64,000 bases of DNA from assembly GCF_020172665.1 (NCBI RefSeq), contig NZ_CP083985.1:1796998-1860997 (forward strand). The letters are read 5' to 3'. The translations under genes and the position numbers were made by a program. The first letter of the stretch is position 1, and the number at the start of each line of letters is the position of its first letter. The notes beneath the pieces are model-generated. The model was not told the origin of the DNA and did not search any database. It was given only the letters and a program-made list of their open reading frames with translations. Source of the DNA: [Mycobacterium] zoologicum. GTDB lineage: Bacteria; Actinomycetota; Actinomycetes; Mycobacteriales; Mycobacteriaceae. Shown here in pieces: positions 9,005 through 16,964 of this stretch.

Positions 9005-9160
9005 GCTTCCGAATGCCACCCACAACAACGAATCGACGCACAGAAGAACTGCACGGAAGCGCACAAAGACGGCCGCTACAACATTGCGCAGGACGACAAT
9101 GCCTATTCGTCCAAGCTTGACCGGGACGGCGACGGCCTGGCGTGGGAGCCCAAGCCGTAA
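9005..9160 (+). pseudogene. Excalibur (calcium-binding) domain fragment without start or signal peptide
   Basis: The frame between TGA 9002-9004 and TAA 9158-9160 encodes 51 residues matching the excalibur pattern: KNCTEAHKDG, then AYSSKLDRDGDGLAWEPKP. The Ca-binding LDRDGDGLA loop is intact, but the Cys that normally follows (LACE) is Trp, so the disulfide partner of the first Cys is lost. No ATG/GTG start, ribosome site or signal peptide lies in frame. It sits 45 bp downstream of the tRNA, a common integration point, so it is probably what remains of a transferred or deleted secreted protein. Confidence 0.65.
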
Positions 9161-9193
9161 TGGGGCTCTTCCGGTCAGTGCACTGTCAAGACC

Positions 9194-9961
9194 TCATCCG
9201 CCAAACCAGACATTGAACAGAGCCTGAAACAACTCGTCGGTGGAAAGTGTCGGAATCTCGTTGATCGTGGTCATGCCGTCGACAACCGTGGTAGCCGAGT
9301 CAATCTGGTCTGCGGTCAACCCGAGGTAGGCACTGTGCAGTCCCAGCCCGAAGAGCAGCTGCTCCCAATTGGTGCCCCCCAACAGCAGGTCCAGCCAACT
9401 CTTGGTCACGTCCGCTACGAAGACGTCGCCGTTGATGTTGAAAATCTCGGTGGGGTAGAGGTTGGTCGGGACGGAAGCGGCGTTGGCGCCCAGCATGACG
9501 AAACGCAAAGCGTCAGTGGGAACGCCCGCATCCATGAGTTGCTGTTCGGACAAGGCGGCCACGAGGCTGCTTTGCGAGTAGGTGAAAATTGTCAGCGGAT
9601 CGCTGCACACACCGGTGGCGTCACAGCCCATGTCGCCGGCATGGTAGTCGGCGAGGATCTGGTTGACCAGGATGGACTGGCCCTCCGGGACGCTCTGGAA
9701 GAAATTGAACGTGTTGGGCAGAGTCAGCGCCAGGGTCGAGTCCGTAGTGCCCTCGTATCCCAGGGGATTGAGGTACAGATCCATCCCGCTGCTGATGTAG
9801 CTGGCGGGCGGTGTCGGGATGCCGGTCGGTCCCAGGACCAATGCATCCGTTGAGCCGTCGAGGAATTGGCGATTGTCGAAGGTATAGGATTCGGCGTTGG
9901 CAGCGGCCGCCCACATGAGGGCGGCACCGCACAGCACGGCACCGATGATCATTTTCTTCAT
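9194..9961 (-). CDS. Secreted stand-alone PE-PPE-domain serine hydrolase
   Basis: 255 residues from ATG 9961, preceded by AGGTGGAG. A Sec signal peptide (MKKMIIGAVLCGAALMWAAA, cleavage about residue 23 after ANA) is followed by a PE-PPE domain: VLGPTGIPTPPASYISSGMD, GYEGTTDSTLALTLPNTF, and the lipase-like elbow FTYSQSSLVAAL with the probable nucleophile Ser129. The usual Gly before the Tyr-Ser is Thr here. Family members are mycobacterial alpha/beta esterases normally fused behind PE or PPE modules; this one carries its own signal peptide and no PE head. Likely an exported esterase or acyltransferase for cell-envelope lipids. Confidence 0.85.
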   Translation of the reverse strand: MKKMIIGAVLCGAALMWAAAANAESYTFDNRQFLDGSTDALVLGPTGIPTPPASYISSGMDLYLNPLGYEGTTDSTLALTLPNTFNFFQSVPEGQSILVNQILADYHAGDMGCDATGVCSDPLTIFTYSQSSLVAALSEQQLMDAGVPTDALRFVMLGANAASVPTNLYPTEIFNINGDVFVADVTKSWLDLLLGGTNWEQLLFGLGLHSAYLGLTADQIDSATTVVDGMTTINEIPTLSTDELFQALFNVWFGG

Positions 9962-10115
9962 GGCTCCACCTTGAGCGCAAGTTCACGGATGATTTGGGGG
10001 ATGACGCCGAGCCGAATCTGCTGGGCGCACGAATTCAGTAGCCAGCGCCCTGCCCTCCGGCAGGTATCTGGCGTGCGCTGTAGTACCGGTTGTCGACGTT
10101 GAAAATTATTGCAGT

Positions 10116-10153
10116 CGGCGAAAATTTCGTCTCCGGAATCGAAATATTCGCCG
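10116..10153. repeat. Inverted repeat with 13-bp arms in an A+T-rich segment
   Basis: CGGCGAAAATTTC (10116-10128) and GAAATATTCGCCG (10141-10153) are complementary at 12 of 13 positions, separated by 12 bp. It may be a binding site for a dimeric regulator of either flanking gene, or a hairpin in a leader RNA. Confidence 0.6.
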
Positions 10154-10410
10154 GTAAAAATATGTGCCGGTCAAAGGATCTCGCGCCGGCAGTCCACGTG
10201 CATCATGCGGCGCGGAATAAGTGAACGATGCGTCCCACGTCTCAGTGGAGACAAGTGTCACGATGTCGCTTATTGCGCACACGCTGTCTACTGAAATTGC
10301 GCCCGAGCGGACTTCGGTCAGGGTCAACCCGGAAGGCCTTGTGCAGTTCGGGTCCGTACCTCTGGCCGCGCGGTGGGGCCCCGCAGATGCCGACACCGAC
10401 AACCGTGCCA

Positions 10411-10441
10411 TTGACAAATGGCGCAATCACTGGTGTTGTAT
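10411..10441 (+). promoter_or_regulatory. Consensus -35 TTGACA and -10 TTGTAT, leaderless promoter of the hydrolase-monooxygenase operon
   Basis: TTGACA at 10411-10416 and TTGTAT at 10436-10441 with a 19-bp spacer (slightly long). The -10 box ends five bases before the GTG at 10447, so transcription should start at or next to the start codon. Confidence 0.5.
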
Positions 10442-10446
10442 CTGCC

Positions 10447-11439
10447 GTGGCAGAACCTGACGGCCGTGAACTCCCGGACGTGCCCACCGGCGCACCACTG
10501 CGTGCGCGGGCGGCGGCCGCCATCACGCGATGGACGCTGCGGCGGCTCAACAACGCCATTCCGATGAATTCTCCGGGCATAGCCTTCGCGCGCGGACTGA
10601 TCGCCACCATCATGGGGACCTTCGGGTCGATGCCGGCCGGGACCAGGATCGTTCCCGTGCACGACGCGCCGGTGCGCGGCGAGTGGGTACTCGGGCCGGG
10701 CGTCGAGTTCGGCGGGCGGGCCGGCTACTACGTGCATGGCAGTGCCTACGTGATCTGTTCGGCGCGCACTCACCGCAAGCTGGTCGCCCGGCTCTCGCAG
10801 GCGACCGGCATGCCGATGTTCTCGGTGGACTATCGGCTGGCTCCCGAGCACCCCTTCCCGGCTGCGGCTCAGGATGTCGAGGCCGGATACCGGTGGCTGC
10901 TGGCCCAGGGCTATTCCGCGTCCGACATCGTGATCTGCGCTGATTCTGCCGGCGGCCACCTGACCTGCGACATGTTGCTCACCCATGTAGGCGAACCGGC
11001 CTTCGCGCCGGCCGGCGTCGTGCTGTTCTCGCCGCTGATCGACCTCACGTTGGGCCTGGCCCAACAGCAGGAGGCGGCTCAGCCCGACCCGGTGATATCG
11101 GCGGCTGCGGCGTGCCGGCTGGTGGCGCTCTACACCGACGGCCAAGATCCCGCCGACGTGCGGCTGCGCCTTGACTTCACCGCCGCGGATCGGCTGCCGC
11201 CGTTCCTCACCCAGGTGGGCGGATTCGAGATGCTCAGCGCCGACGCGCGGTACCTGGACGCCGAGATCCGGCGGGCCGGCGGGGTGAGCACGTTGGAGGT
11301 GTGGCCCGGGATGGTCCACGTCTTCCAGGCCCTGCCGCGACTGGCCCCGGAGGCCAAGCCCGCGCTGCGCCGCGCAGCGGCGTTCATCGCCCAGAGCTAC
11401 GCCGACACCCGATCTGATGAACTCGAGGAGACCTGCTGA
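10447..11439 (+). CDS. Hormone-sensitive-lipase-family alpha/beta hydrolase (LipR-like)
   Basis: 330 residues from GTG 10447; an ATG at 10387 is the alternative (350 residues), but the promoter argues for the GTG. HSL features: FSVDYRLAPEHPFPAAA, nucleophile elbow CADSAGGHL with Ser167, and the Asp/His region ending WPGMVHVF. The oxyanion motif, normally HGGG/HGGA, reads HGSAY at 97-101, an unusual change. First gene of a tightly packed operon; its TGA overlaps the next ATG (TGATG). By analogy with lipR of the mymA locus it probably hydrolyses an ester formed by the downstream monooxygenase. Confidence 0.85.
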   Translation: MAEPDGRELPDVPTGAPLRARAAAAITRWTLRRLNNAIPMNSPGIAFARGLIATIMGTFGSMPAGTRIVPVHDAPVRGEWVLGPGVEFGGRAGYYVHGSAYVICSARTHRKLVARLSQATGMPMFSVDYRLAPEHPFPAAAQDVEAGYRWLLAQGYSASDIVICADSAGGHLTCDMLLTHVGEPAFAPAGVVLFSPLIDLTLGLAQQQEAAQPDPVISAAAACRLVALYTDGQDPADVRLRLDFTAADRLPPFLTQVGGFEMLSADARYLDAEIRRAGGVSTLEVWPGMVHVFQALPRLAPEAKPALRRAAAFIAQSYADTRSDELEETC

Positions 11440-12299
11440 TGTTCGGAATCGACACCGTGTTGTCCCTGTTCCGCAGTAACCACCGGCGAACCGCCGTCGC
11501 CAAGGCCGTGGTCACCGGCGCCGGCAGCGGCATAGGGCGGTCCTTCGCCCTGGAACTGGCCCGCCGCGGCGGCGACGTCATCTGCGCGGACATCGACGCC
11601 GAGCGGGCTGCCGAGACGGTGGCGCTGATCGAGCAACTGCCCACCGGCTCAGGGCACGCCGTGCAGTGCGACGTCTCCGACCGCGGCGCGATCGAACGCC
11701 TCGCCGCTCAGGCTCAGGAGATCTTCGGCGGCGCGCCGGGCTTGGTGATCAACAATGCCGGCGTTGGAGTCGGCGGAAAGCCCGTCGGCGACATCGGTTT
11801 CGACGACTGGGACTGGGCGCTCGGGATCAATCTGTGGGGCGTGGTCTACGGCTGCGAGGTCTTCACTCCGATCCTGCGATCCGCCGGCCGTGGCGGAATC
11901 ATCAACGTGGCCTCGGCGGCCGGATTCGCCGCCGCACCGTCGATGGCGGCCTACAACGTGTCCAAGGCCGGCGTGATGTCGCTGTCGGAGACGCTCGCCG
12001 CAGAACTGGACGGCACCGGCATCGCCGTCACCGTGCTGTGCCCGACGTTCGTGAAAACCAACGTCTTCACCGACGGCCGGATCACACCCGGCTCGATGAA
12101 CCTCAGCCAGCAGCTGGCCCGCTGGACCGGATTGTCCGCGGACGACGTCGCGGCCCGGACCCTGGACGCCCACGACGACGGCCGGCTGTACGTGGTGCCG
12201 CAGTTCGACGCCAACGTCATCTGGCACATGAAGCGGCACTTTCCCGAGCTTTACGTCCGCGGCGCCGGACTGCTCGGCCGCGTGCTGCCCCAGAACTGA
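11439..12299 (+). CDS. Short-chain dehydrogenase/reductase
   Basis: 286 residues, translationally coupled to the upstream hydrolase through TGATG. Rossmann glycine motif TGAGSGIG at about 26-33, adenine-binding CDVSD, NNAG, the catalytic serine in INVASAAG, and YNVSK with the catalytic Tyr and Lys. It should interconvert an alcohol and a ketone with NAD(P)H, supplying or removing the carbonyl handled by the Baeyer-Villiger-type enzyme two genes downstream. Confidence 0.9.
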   Translation: MFGIDTVLSLFRSNHRRTAVAKAVVTGAGSGIGRSFALELARRGGDVICADIDAERAAETVALIEQLPTGSGHAVQCDVSDRGAIERLAAQAQEIFGGAPGLVINNAGVGVGGKPVGDIGFDDWDWALGINLWGVVYGCEVFTPILRSAGRGGIINVASAAGFAAAPSMAAYNVSKAGVMSLSETLAAELDGTGIAVTVLCPTFVKTNVFTDGRITPGSMNLSQQLARWTGLSADDVAARTLDAHDDGRLYVVPQFDANVIWHMKRHFPELYVRGAGLLGRVLPQN

Positions 12300-12337
12300 A
12301 CTCCGAGAAATCGACTCGCGAAAGGAACCAGGCGATC

Positions 12338-13258
12338 ATGGCGATGAATCTGGAAGAGATGCTTCAGAAGATCAAGGACAAGCAGTGGGCTCTGGTCGAC
12401 ATCGACTGGGATGCACCGGGAGCCGACCTGATCGAGCCCGAACTGTGGGCCAAGCTCAAGCCGTTCATGACCGACCTGATGTGGATCGAAAACGTCGGCG
12501 CTCGCGGCTTCGCTGCACTGGCCAAGAAGGCCCCCACGCCCACGCTCAAGAGCATCTACGAGCACTTCCACGCCGAGGAGCAGAAGCACGCGAACGCCGA
12601 GCTGGCCCTGATGCGCCGGTGGGGCATGCTCGACGACGACGAGGTCCCGCCGCCCAGCGTCAACGTCCAGCTGGTCATCACCTGGCTCGACAAGTTCTCC
12701 GACAGCATGTCGCTGTCGATTCTGGGCACCGTCATCCCGATGCTGGAGGTGGCACTCGACGGCGCGTTGATCAAGTTCATCACCGATGAGGTCCAAGACC
12801 CGGTGGCCCAGGAAGTGTTCAAGCGGATCAACTCCGACGAGTCGCGTCATCTGGCTGTCGACTTCGAGGTGATGGATATCCTGGGCCACGCGAACCTGCG
12901 CAAGCTGGCGGTCGAGTTCGTCGGCAGCTGGATGAATCCCGCGCTGCTGATCGGCACGCTGAGCTATTTCCCGCTGCTGAACAAGATGCGCGACAACATC
13001 GTGGCGATGGGTGTCGACGAAGAACGCCTATATCAGGCGATGCGCCGCTTCCGGAATGTCGGTGAGCGCAGCGCTTTCGTCCGGCGGGTGCCGATGTACC
13101 AGTTCATCTCCTGGCACGGCAAGAAGGTGATCGACCGGACCTCCAAGTACCACTGGCTGGCCGACTCCCTGGTCGCGATCACCGGCGTGATCCCGCCGGC
13201 GCTGGTGCACAACACCCCGACCTGGTCAGACGCACTGACCTACGAGCCGGTCGCGTAA
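12338..13258 (+). CDS. Ferritin-like diiron protein, probable oxidase or oxygenase
   Basis: 306 residues from ATG 12338 behind GAAAGGAACC. The four-helix diiron ligand pattern is complete: Glu51 (WIENVG), E81-x-x-H84 (HAEEQKH), Glu137 (MLEVALDG) and E168-x-x-H171 (SDESRHL). This is the arrangement of diiron oxygenases and desaturase-like proteins. No ferredoxin or reductase gene is adjacent. Its position between an SDR and a flavin monooxygenase suggests that it hydroxylates or desaturates the same lipid substrate. Substrate unknown. Confidence 0.75.
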   Translation: MAMNLEEMLQKIKDKQWALVDIDWDAPGADLIEPELWAKLKPFMTDLMWIENVGARGFAALAKKAPTPTLKSIYEHFHAEEQKHANAELALMRRWGMLDDDEVPPPSVNVQLVITWLDKFSDSMSLSILGTVIPMLEVALDGALIKFITDEVQDPVAQEVFKRINSDESRHLAVDFEVMDILGHANLRKLAVEFVGSWMNPALLIGTLSYFPLLNKMRDNIVAMGVDEERLYQAMRRFRNVGERSAFVRRVPMYQFISWHGKKVIDRTSKYHWLADSLVAITGVIPPALVHNTPTWSDALTYEPVA

Positions 13259-13276
13259 GTAAGAGGGACGATCACT

Positions 13277-14761
13277 GTGACTATCTCAACAGCCATCATC
13301 GGCGCCGGATTCGCCGGAGTCGGCGCCGCGATACGCCTCAAAGACCAGGGCATCACCGACTTCGTGATCCTCGAACGCGATTCGCGCGTCGGCGGAACCT
13401 GGCGGGACAACACCTACCCCGGCGCGCAGTGCGACATCCCGTCGAGGCTGTACTCCTACAGCTTCGCCCGCAACCCTGAGTGGTCGCAGACCTACTCCGG
13501 TAGCGCCGAGATCCTGGGGTACATCGACACCATGGTGGAATCCGCCGGGATCGAACCCAACATCCGGTTCGGGCACAACGTGACCGGTGTCGAATACGAC
13601 GCCGAGGCGGGGGAGTGGAGCATTCGGCTGGCCCGCCGCAAGCCGCTGCGGGCCCGCAATGTGATCGTGGCGTCCGGCCCGTTGTCCAATCACAGCTTCC
13701 CGAACATCCCGGGCATCGAGACCTATGAAGGCAACAAGATCCACAGTGCCCGTTGGGATCACGACTACGACTTCACCGGCAAGAAGGTGGCCGTGATCGG
13801 CACCGGATCCAGCGGTGTGCAGATCATCCCGGAACTGGTCAAGGTCGCCAAGTCGGTCAAGGTGTTCCAGCGCACGCCGGGCTGGGTGCTGCCGAAGCTC
13901 AACACGTCGACCGGTGACCGGCTCAAGCAGCTCTACAAACACGTCCCGCTGGCGGAGAAGCTGATGCGTTCGGCGTGGTTCTGGGGGCATGAGTCGGTGG
14001 CTCTCGGCGTGGTTTGGGACACCCCACTCACCCGGCTGGTCGAGGCCCTGAGCGTCGCCAATCTGCGGCTGCAGGTGAAGGATCCGTGGATGCGTCGCCA
14101 GCTGACGCCGGACTTCTCGGCCGGATGCAAGCGGCTGTTGATGACCAGCGACTACTACCCGGCGCTGCAGGCGGACAACTGCACACTGGTGACCTGGCCG
14201 ATCGCCAGGTTGTCTCCCAAGGGAATTCGCACCGTAGAGGGGATCGAGCACCAGTTCGACGCGATCGTGTTCGCCACCGGCTTCGACGTCTCCAAGGCGG
14301 GCACCCCGTTCCCGGTGACCGGGCTCGAAGGCCGGGATCTGGGCTCGGAGTGGAGCGGCGGGGCATACGCCTATCGCAGTGTGGCGGTGTCGGGATACCC
14401 GAACCTGTACTTCACCTTCGGGCCCAACTCGGGGCCGGGCCACAACTCGGCGCTGGTGTACATGGAAGCCCAGATCGACTACATCGTCGAGGCGATCGCC
14501 AAACTGCTGCGGTTCAACTGGAAGTCGCTCAACGTGCGGCCCGAGGTCCAGGCCCGGCACAACCAGGAGATCCAGCGGCGCCTGCAGTCCACCACCTGGA
14601 ATTCCGGCTGCCAGAGCTGGTATCTGACCGATGACGGCTTCAACGCCACCATGTTTCCGGGTTTCGCCACCCAGTACGTCAACCAGCTCAAGGAAATGGA
14701 TCTGCACGACTACACGATCACCGAGGCGAAGACGGCCGGTGACCCGGTGTTGACGGCATAG
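13277..14761 (+). CDS. Flavin-containing / Baeyer-Villiger-type monooxygenase (MymA-like)
   Basis: 494 residues from GTG 13277, preceded by AAGAGGGACG. FAD-binding GAGFAGVG at 9-16, TWRDNTYPGAQCDIPS, the FMO/BVMO fingerprint GNKIHSARW (G-x3-H-x3-W), and a second Rossmann motif GTGSSGVQI for NADPH. Length and order fit group B monooxygenases such as EthA and MymA. It inserts oxygen into a ketone or oxidises a heteroatom. It lies 18 bp after the diiron gene and 10 bp before the MerR gene, in one operon with a hydrolase able to open the resulting ester. Confidence 0.9.
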   Translation: MTISTAIIGAGFAGVGAAIRLKDQGITDFVILERDSRVGGTWRDNTYPGAQCDIPSRLYSYSFARNPEWSQTYSGSAEILGYIDTMVESAGIEPNIRFGHNVTGVEYDAEAGEWSIRLARRKPLRARNVIVASGPLSNHSFPNIPGIETYEGNKIHSARWDHDYDFTGKKVAVIGTGSSGVQIIPELVKVAKSVKVFQRTPGWVLPKLNTSTGDRLKQLYKHVPLAEKLMRSAWFWGHESVALGVVWDTPLTRLVEALSVANLRLQVKDPWMRRQLTPDFSAGCKRLLMTSDYYPALQADNCTLVTWPIARLSPKGIRTVEGIEHQFDAIVFATGFDVSKAGTPFPVTGLEGRDLGSEWSGGAYAYRSVAVSGYPNLYFTFGPNSGPGHNSALVYMEAQIDYIVEAIAKLLRFNWKSLNVRPEVQARHNQEIQRRLQSTTWNSGCQSWYLTDDGFNATMFPGFATQYVNQLKEMDLHDYTITEAKTAGDPVLTA

Positions 14762-14771
14762 GGTCGCGCTG

Positions 14772-15518
14772 GTGACCGAGTACCGCATCGACGACCTTGC
14801 GCGGGAGGCTGGAACGACCACCCGCAATGTGCGGGTCTACCAGGAGAACGGCCTGCTTCCCCGGCCGCTGCGCCGGGGCCGGGTGGCCATCTACACCGAC
14901 CGGCACCTGGGGCAGTTGCAGGCGATAATCCGTCTGCTCAGCGAGGGTTTCACGGTCAAGCACATCTTGAAGTTCTTGACCGGTCTGCAGCGGGGTGAGG
15001 CCCTGGCCGAGGTACTCGATCTGGCCGATCTGAGCGAGTTGGTGACCGCGCCGTGGTCGCACCCGGTGTCGCAGACCATGGCTCTCGATCAACTGGAGGC
15101 GCGCCTGGGGCGCCTCGACGCGCCGATGCTGCGTCGGCTGGTGAGCGGCGGCGTCATCGAGGCGACCGACACCGACGGCGTCTACCGGGTGATCGACGTG
15201 CGTCAGGTCGACGACTTTGCCAAGCTGGTCTCGCGCGGGCTGCCGTTGGCAATGATCCTCAAAACCATGACCGCGGTGGACAAGAAGCTCGATGACGCGG
15301 CCGCGGCGCTGACCCGCTCCGGTCACACCGAGGTGGTCCGGCAGCGCGGGAAAGGGTGGCTGCCCAGCAACGACAACGAACTCGCCTGGGCCGCAGACCT
15401 GGTCGACACCATGCGCCGGGTGGCGCGCCGCTCCGCGCACGCGAGTCTGGACCGGGCGTTCGACACCGCGGTGCGCGCCGAATTGCGGCACTACCAGGAA
15501 GCCGGCAAGGAAGTTTGA
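14772..15518 (+). CDS. MerR-family transcriptional regulator
   Basis: 248 residues from GTG 14772. The N-terminal winged helix is clear (YRIDDLAREAGTTTRNVRVY, QENGLLPRP, YTDRHLGQLQAIIRLL). The remaining 170 residues form a helical effector domain without conserved metal-binding cysteines, so it likely senses an organic ligand. Co-transcribed with the oxygenase genes and probably their regulator. The dyad at 10116-10153 and the region around 10400 are candidate targets. Confidence 0.85.
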   Translation: MTEYRIDDLAREAGTTTRNVRVYQENGLLPRPLRRGRVAIYTDRHLGQLQAIIRLLSEGFTVKHILKFLTGLQRGEALAEVLDLADLSELVTAPWSHPVSQTMALDQLEARLGRLDAPMLRRLVSGGVIEATDTDGVYRVIDVRQVDDFAKLVSRGLPLAMILKTMTAVDKKLDDAAAALTRSGHTEVVRQRGKGWLPSNDNELAWAADLVDTMRRVARRSAHASLDRAFDTAVRAELRHYQEAGKEV

Positions 15519-15523
15519 CGACG

Positions 15524-15865
15524 GTGCGGGATCGGGTACTCCGAGGCATGCCCCGCATCATCGAACTGCATCGCGCGCTGCTGGACCGCATTCTCGGTGG
15601 CGCGGCGACCGCGCCGGTCGGGCTACGGCGCGCCGCCTTCGACAACACCGGACTCGACGAACCGATGGCCACCCTGGTCGACAAGGTGGCGCACCACTCC
15701 TACCGGGTGACCGACGGTGACGTCGCCGCCGCGCGCGTCGCCGGCCTGAGCGAAGATCAGATCTTCGAGGTGGTGGTGTGTGCCGCCGTCGGGCAGGCGA
15801 CCCGGCAGTACGCCGGGGCCATGGCCGTCCTGGCAGGGCTAACCGAAGGACCGGGACAGCGATGA
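15524..15865 (+). CDS. Small CMD-like protein without the Cys pair
   Basis: 113 residues from GTG 15524, chosen because AAGGAAG lies nine bases upstream; TTG 15515 and ATG 15548 are in frame. Helical pattern HHSYRVTDGDVAAARVAGL then EDQIFEVVVCAAVGQATRQY resembles carboxymuconolactone decarboxylase-like proteins, but the CxxC pair is absent. Its TGA overlaps the ATG of the next, Cys-containing CMD protein, so the two may form a mixed complex. Function unknown. Confidence 0.65.
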   Translation: MRDRVLRGMPRIIELHRALLDRILGGAATAPVGLRRAAFDNTGLDEPMATLVDKVAHHSYRVTDGDVAAARVAGLSEDQIFEVVVCAAVGQATRQYAGAMAVLAGLTEGPGQR

Positions 15866-16437
15866 GGCTGGCGATCCTCGACCACGGACACCGACCGGGC
15901 ACCAAAGTGCTGCTGGGCATGATCCGGCTGGTGTCACGACAGCCCGTCGTCGACGCCGTCAAACTGGCGTTCTACCGCCGCGAATTCTATGGCGCCGGTC
16001 CGCTCACCCAGGAGGCGATGCGCGGCCCGTCGGCGTGGAGCATCGGAGAACGTGAACTCATGGCAGCCTATGTGTCCCACGTGAATTCCTGCCCGTTCTG
16101 CGTCGCCGCGCACACCGCCACTGCCAATCTCTGTTACCGCGATGACGCGACGGCCGCCGCCACGCTCGCCGACCTGGAGACCGCCCCGATCTCAGAGCCG
16201 CTGCGCGCGACGCTTCGCCTGCTGGGCAAGCTCACTCGGGAGCACCGTGTCGACGCCGACGACATGCGCGCCGTGCTGGCGGCCGGCGTCACCCCCGAAC
16301 AGATCCGAGATGCCTTGGCTGTCAGCCTCGCCTTCAATATCACCGACCGGCTGGCCAACGCCTTCGGCTTCGAGGTGGCCGGCCCGGCGGCGATGGCCGC
16401 CGGCGCCCGGCATCTGGTCAAGCGCGGCTACGGGTAG
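15862..16437 (+). CDS. AhpD-like / carboxymuconolactone decarboxylase-family peroxidase-related protein
   Basis: 191 residues, start ATG 15862 overlapping the preceding stop (ATGA). The AhpD catalytic core is intact: VNSCPFCVAAHTATA gives C-x-x-C and the following His. C-terminal helices with GVTPEQIRDALAVSLAFNITDRLANAFGF complete the fold. It may detoxify peroxides leaked by the diiron and flavin oxygenases upstream. Last gene of the 10.4-16.4 kb operon. Its stop overlaps the minus-strand pseudogene by 10 bp. Confidence 0.8.
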   Translation: MRLAILDHGHRPGTKVLLGMIRLVSRQPVVDAVKLAFYRREFYGAGPLTQEAMRGPSAWSIGERELMAAYVSHVNSCPFCVAAHTATANLCYRDDATAAATLADLETAPISEPLRATLRLLGKLTREHRVDADDMRAVLAAGVTPEQIRDALAVSLAFNITDRLANAFGFEVAGPAAMAAGARHLVKRGYG

Positions 16438-16860
16438 GCGCCTGGTTCTTCGGAGCTTTGCAGCTCATCGAAGCGGGCGAGTGCGGCGTCGAGGTCGGAC
16501 CCTTCGAACAACTCGCTGCGGTCGATCAGACCATTGTCGAAGGTCAGCACGTGGATATCACGCCACTCGGCGTCGAAGCCCTCTTGTGAGATCCCGTGCA
16601 TCACATGGGTAACGACAGCTCCGATATTACTGAGCCGGTGTACCGCCGCGATGTAGAGCCGAGTGTCAGGCGAGTCGTCCCATGCCGCTTGGATGTAGGC
16701 GATCACGTGGCCGGAGGTGACGGCTGCCCCGCGACGGTGGTCGATGTTCACCCAGTCGGGTGTCGCGGGGTTTGGCGCCCGGAATCGTGACCGGCGCACC
16801 ATGCTGCCGGACCTGGAGAGGCCATAAAACCCCCAGCTCCACGGCTTGTAGCGTACTCAT
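16428..16860 (-). pseudogene. Internally deleted remnant of a BTAD / cyclase / SnoaL-type regulator
   Basis: From ATG 16860 the minus strand encodes about 34 residues nearly identical to the N-terminus of the BTAD-cyclase gene at 1-1372 (QAVELGV then GAPVTIPGAKPR). Near 16770 the match ends and a SnoaL-like segment continues in another frame to the stop at 16428, with IDHRRGAAVTSG, FDAEWRDIHVLTF and DLDAALARFDEL, typical of the C-terminal module of long mycobacterial BTAD or cyclase regulators. The middle (BTAD, cyclase, ATPase) is gone and the joint is frameshifted. The upstream leader also resembles that of the left-edge gene. Confidence 0.8.
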
Positions 16861-16964
16861 GACACCCATCGTGGGTGAGGTGATTCAACGCGCGGTAAAG
16901 ATCGATTAAAGGTCGTTGCTGATCATTCCGGTGCGGCACTGAGCAGGACTAGACTCTTGAGTTC

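Larger units (their letters stand above)
9962..10446. other. 485-bp non-coding region between the PE-PPE-domain gene and the lipase operon
   Basis: No convincing gene on either strand: the short open frames lack ribosome sites and family features. The part 10100-10170 is markedly A+T-richer than its surroundings and contains a strong dyad (10116-10153). The right end carries the promoter of the operon (10411-10441). Confidence 0.6.

Noticed and set aside
9194..9961. PE or PPE family protein proper
   Set aside because: It has a Sec signal peptide and no N-terminal PE or PPE helices; only the hydrolase-like PE-PPE domain is present.
10106..10426. Minus-strand open frame of 106 codons in the gap before the lipase operon
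   Set aside because: No domain, no ribosome site, unusual codon use; it covers a promoter and a dyad.
13286..14827. Long minus-strand open frame opposite the flavin monooxygenase
   Set aside because: Antisense artefact of high GC3; no ribosome site and no recognisable domain.
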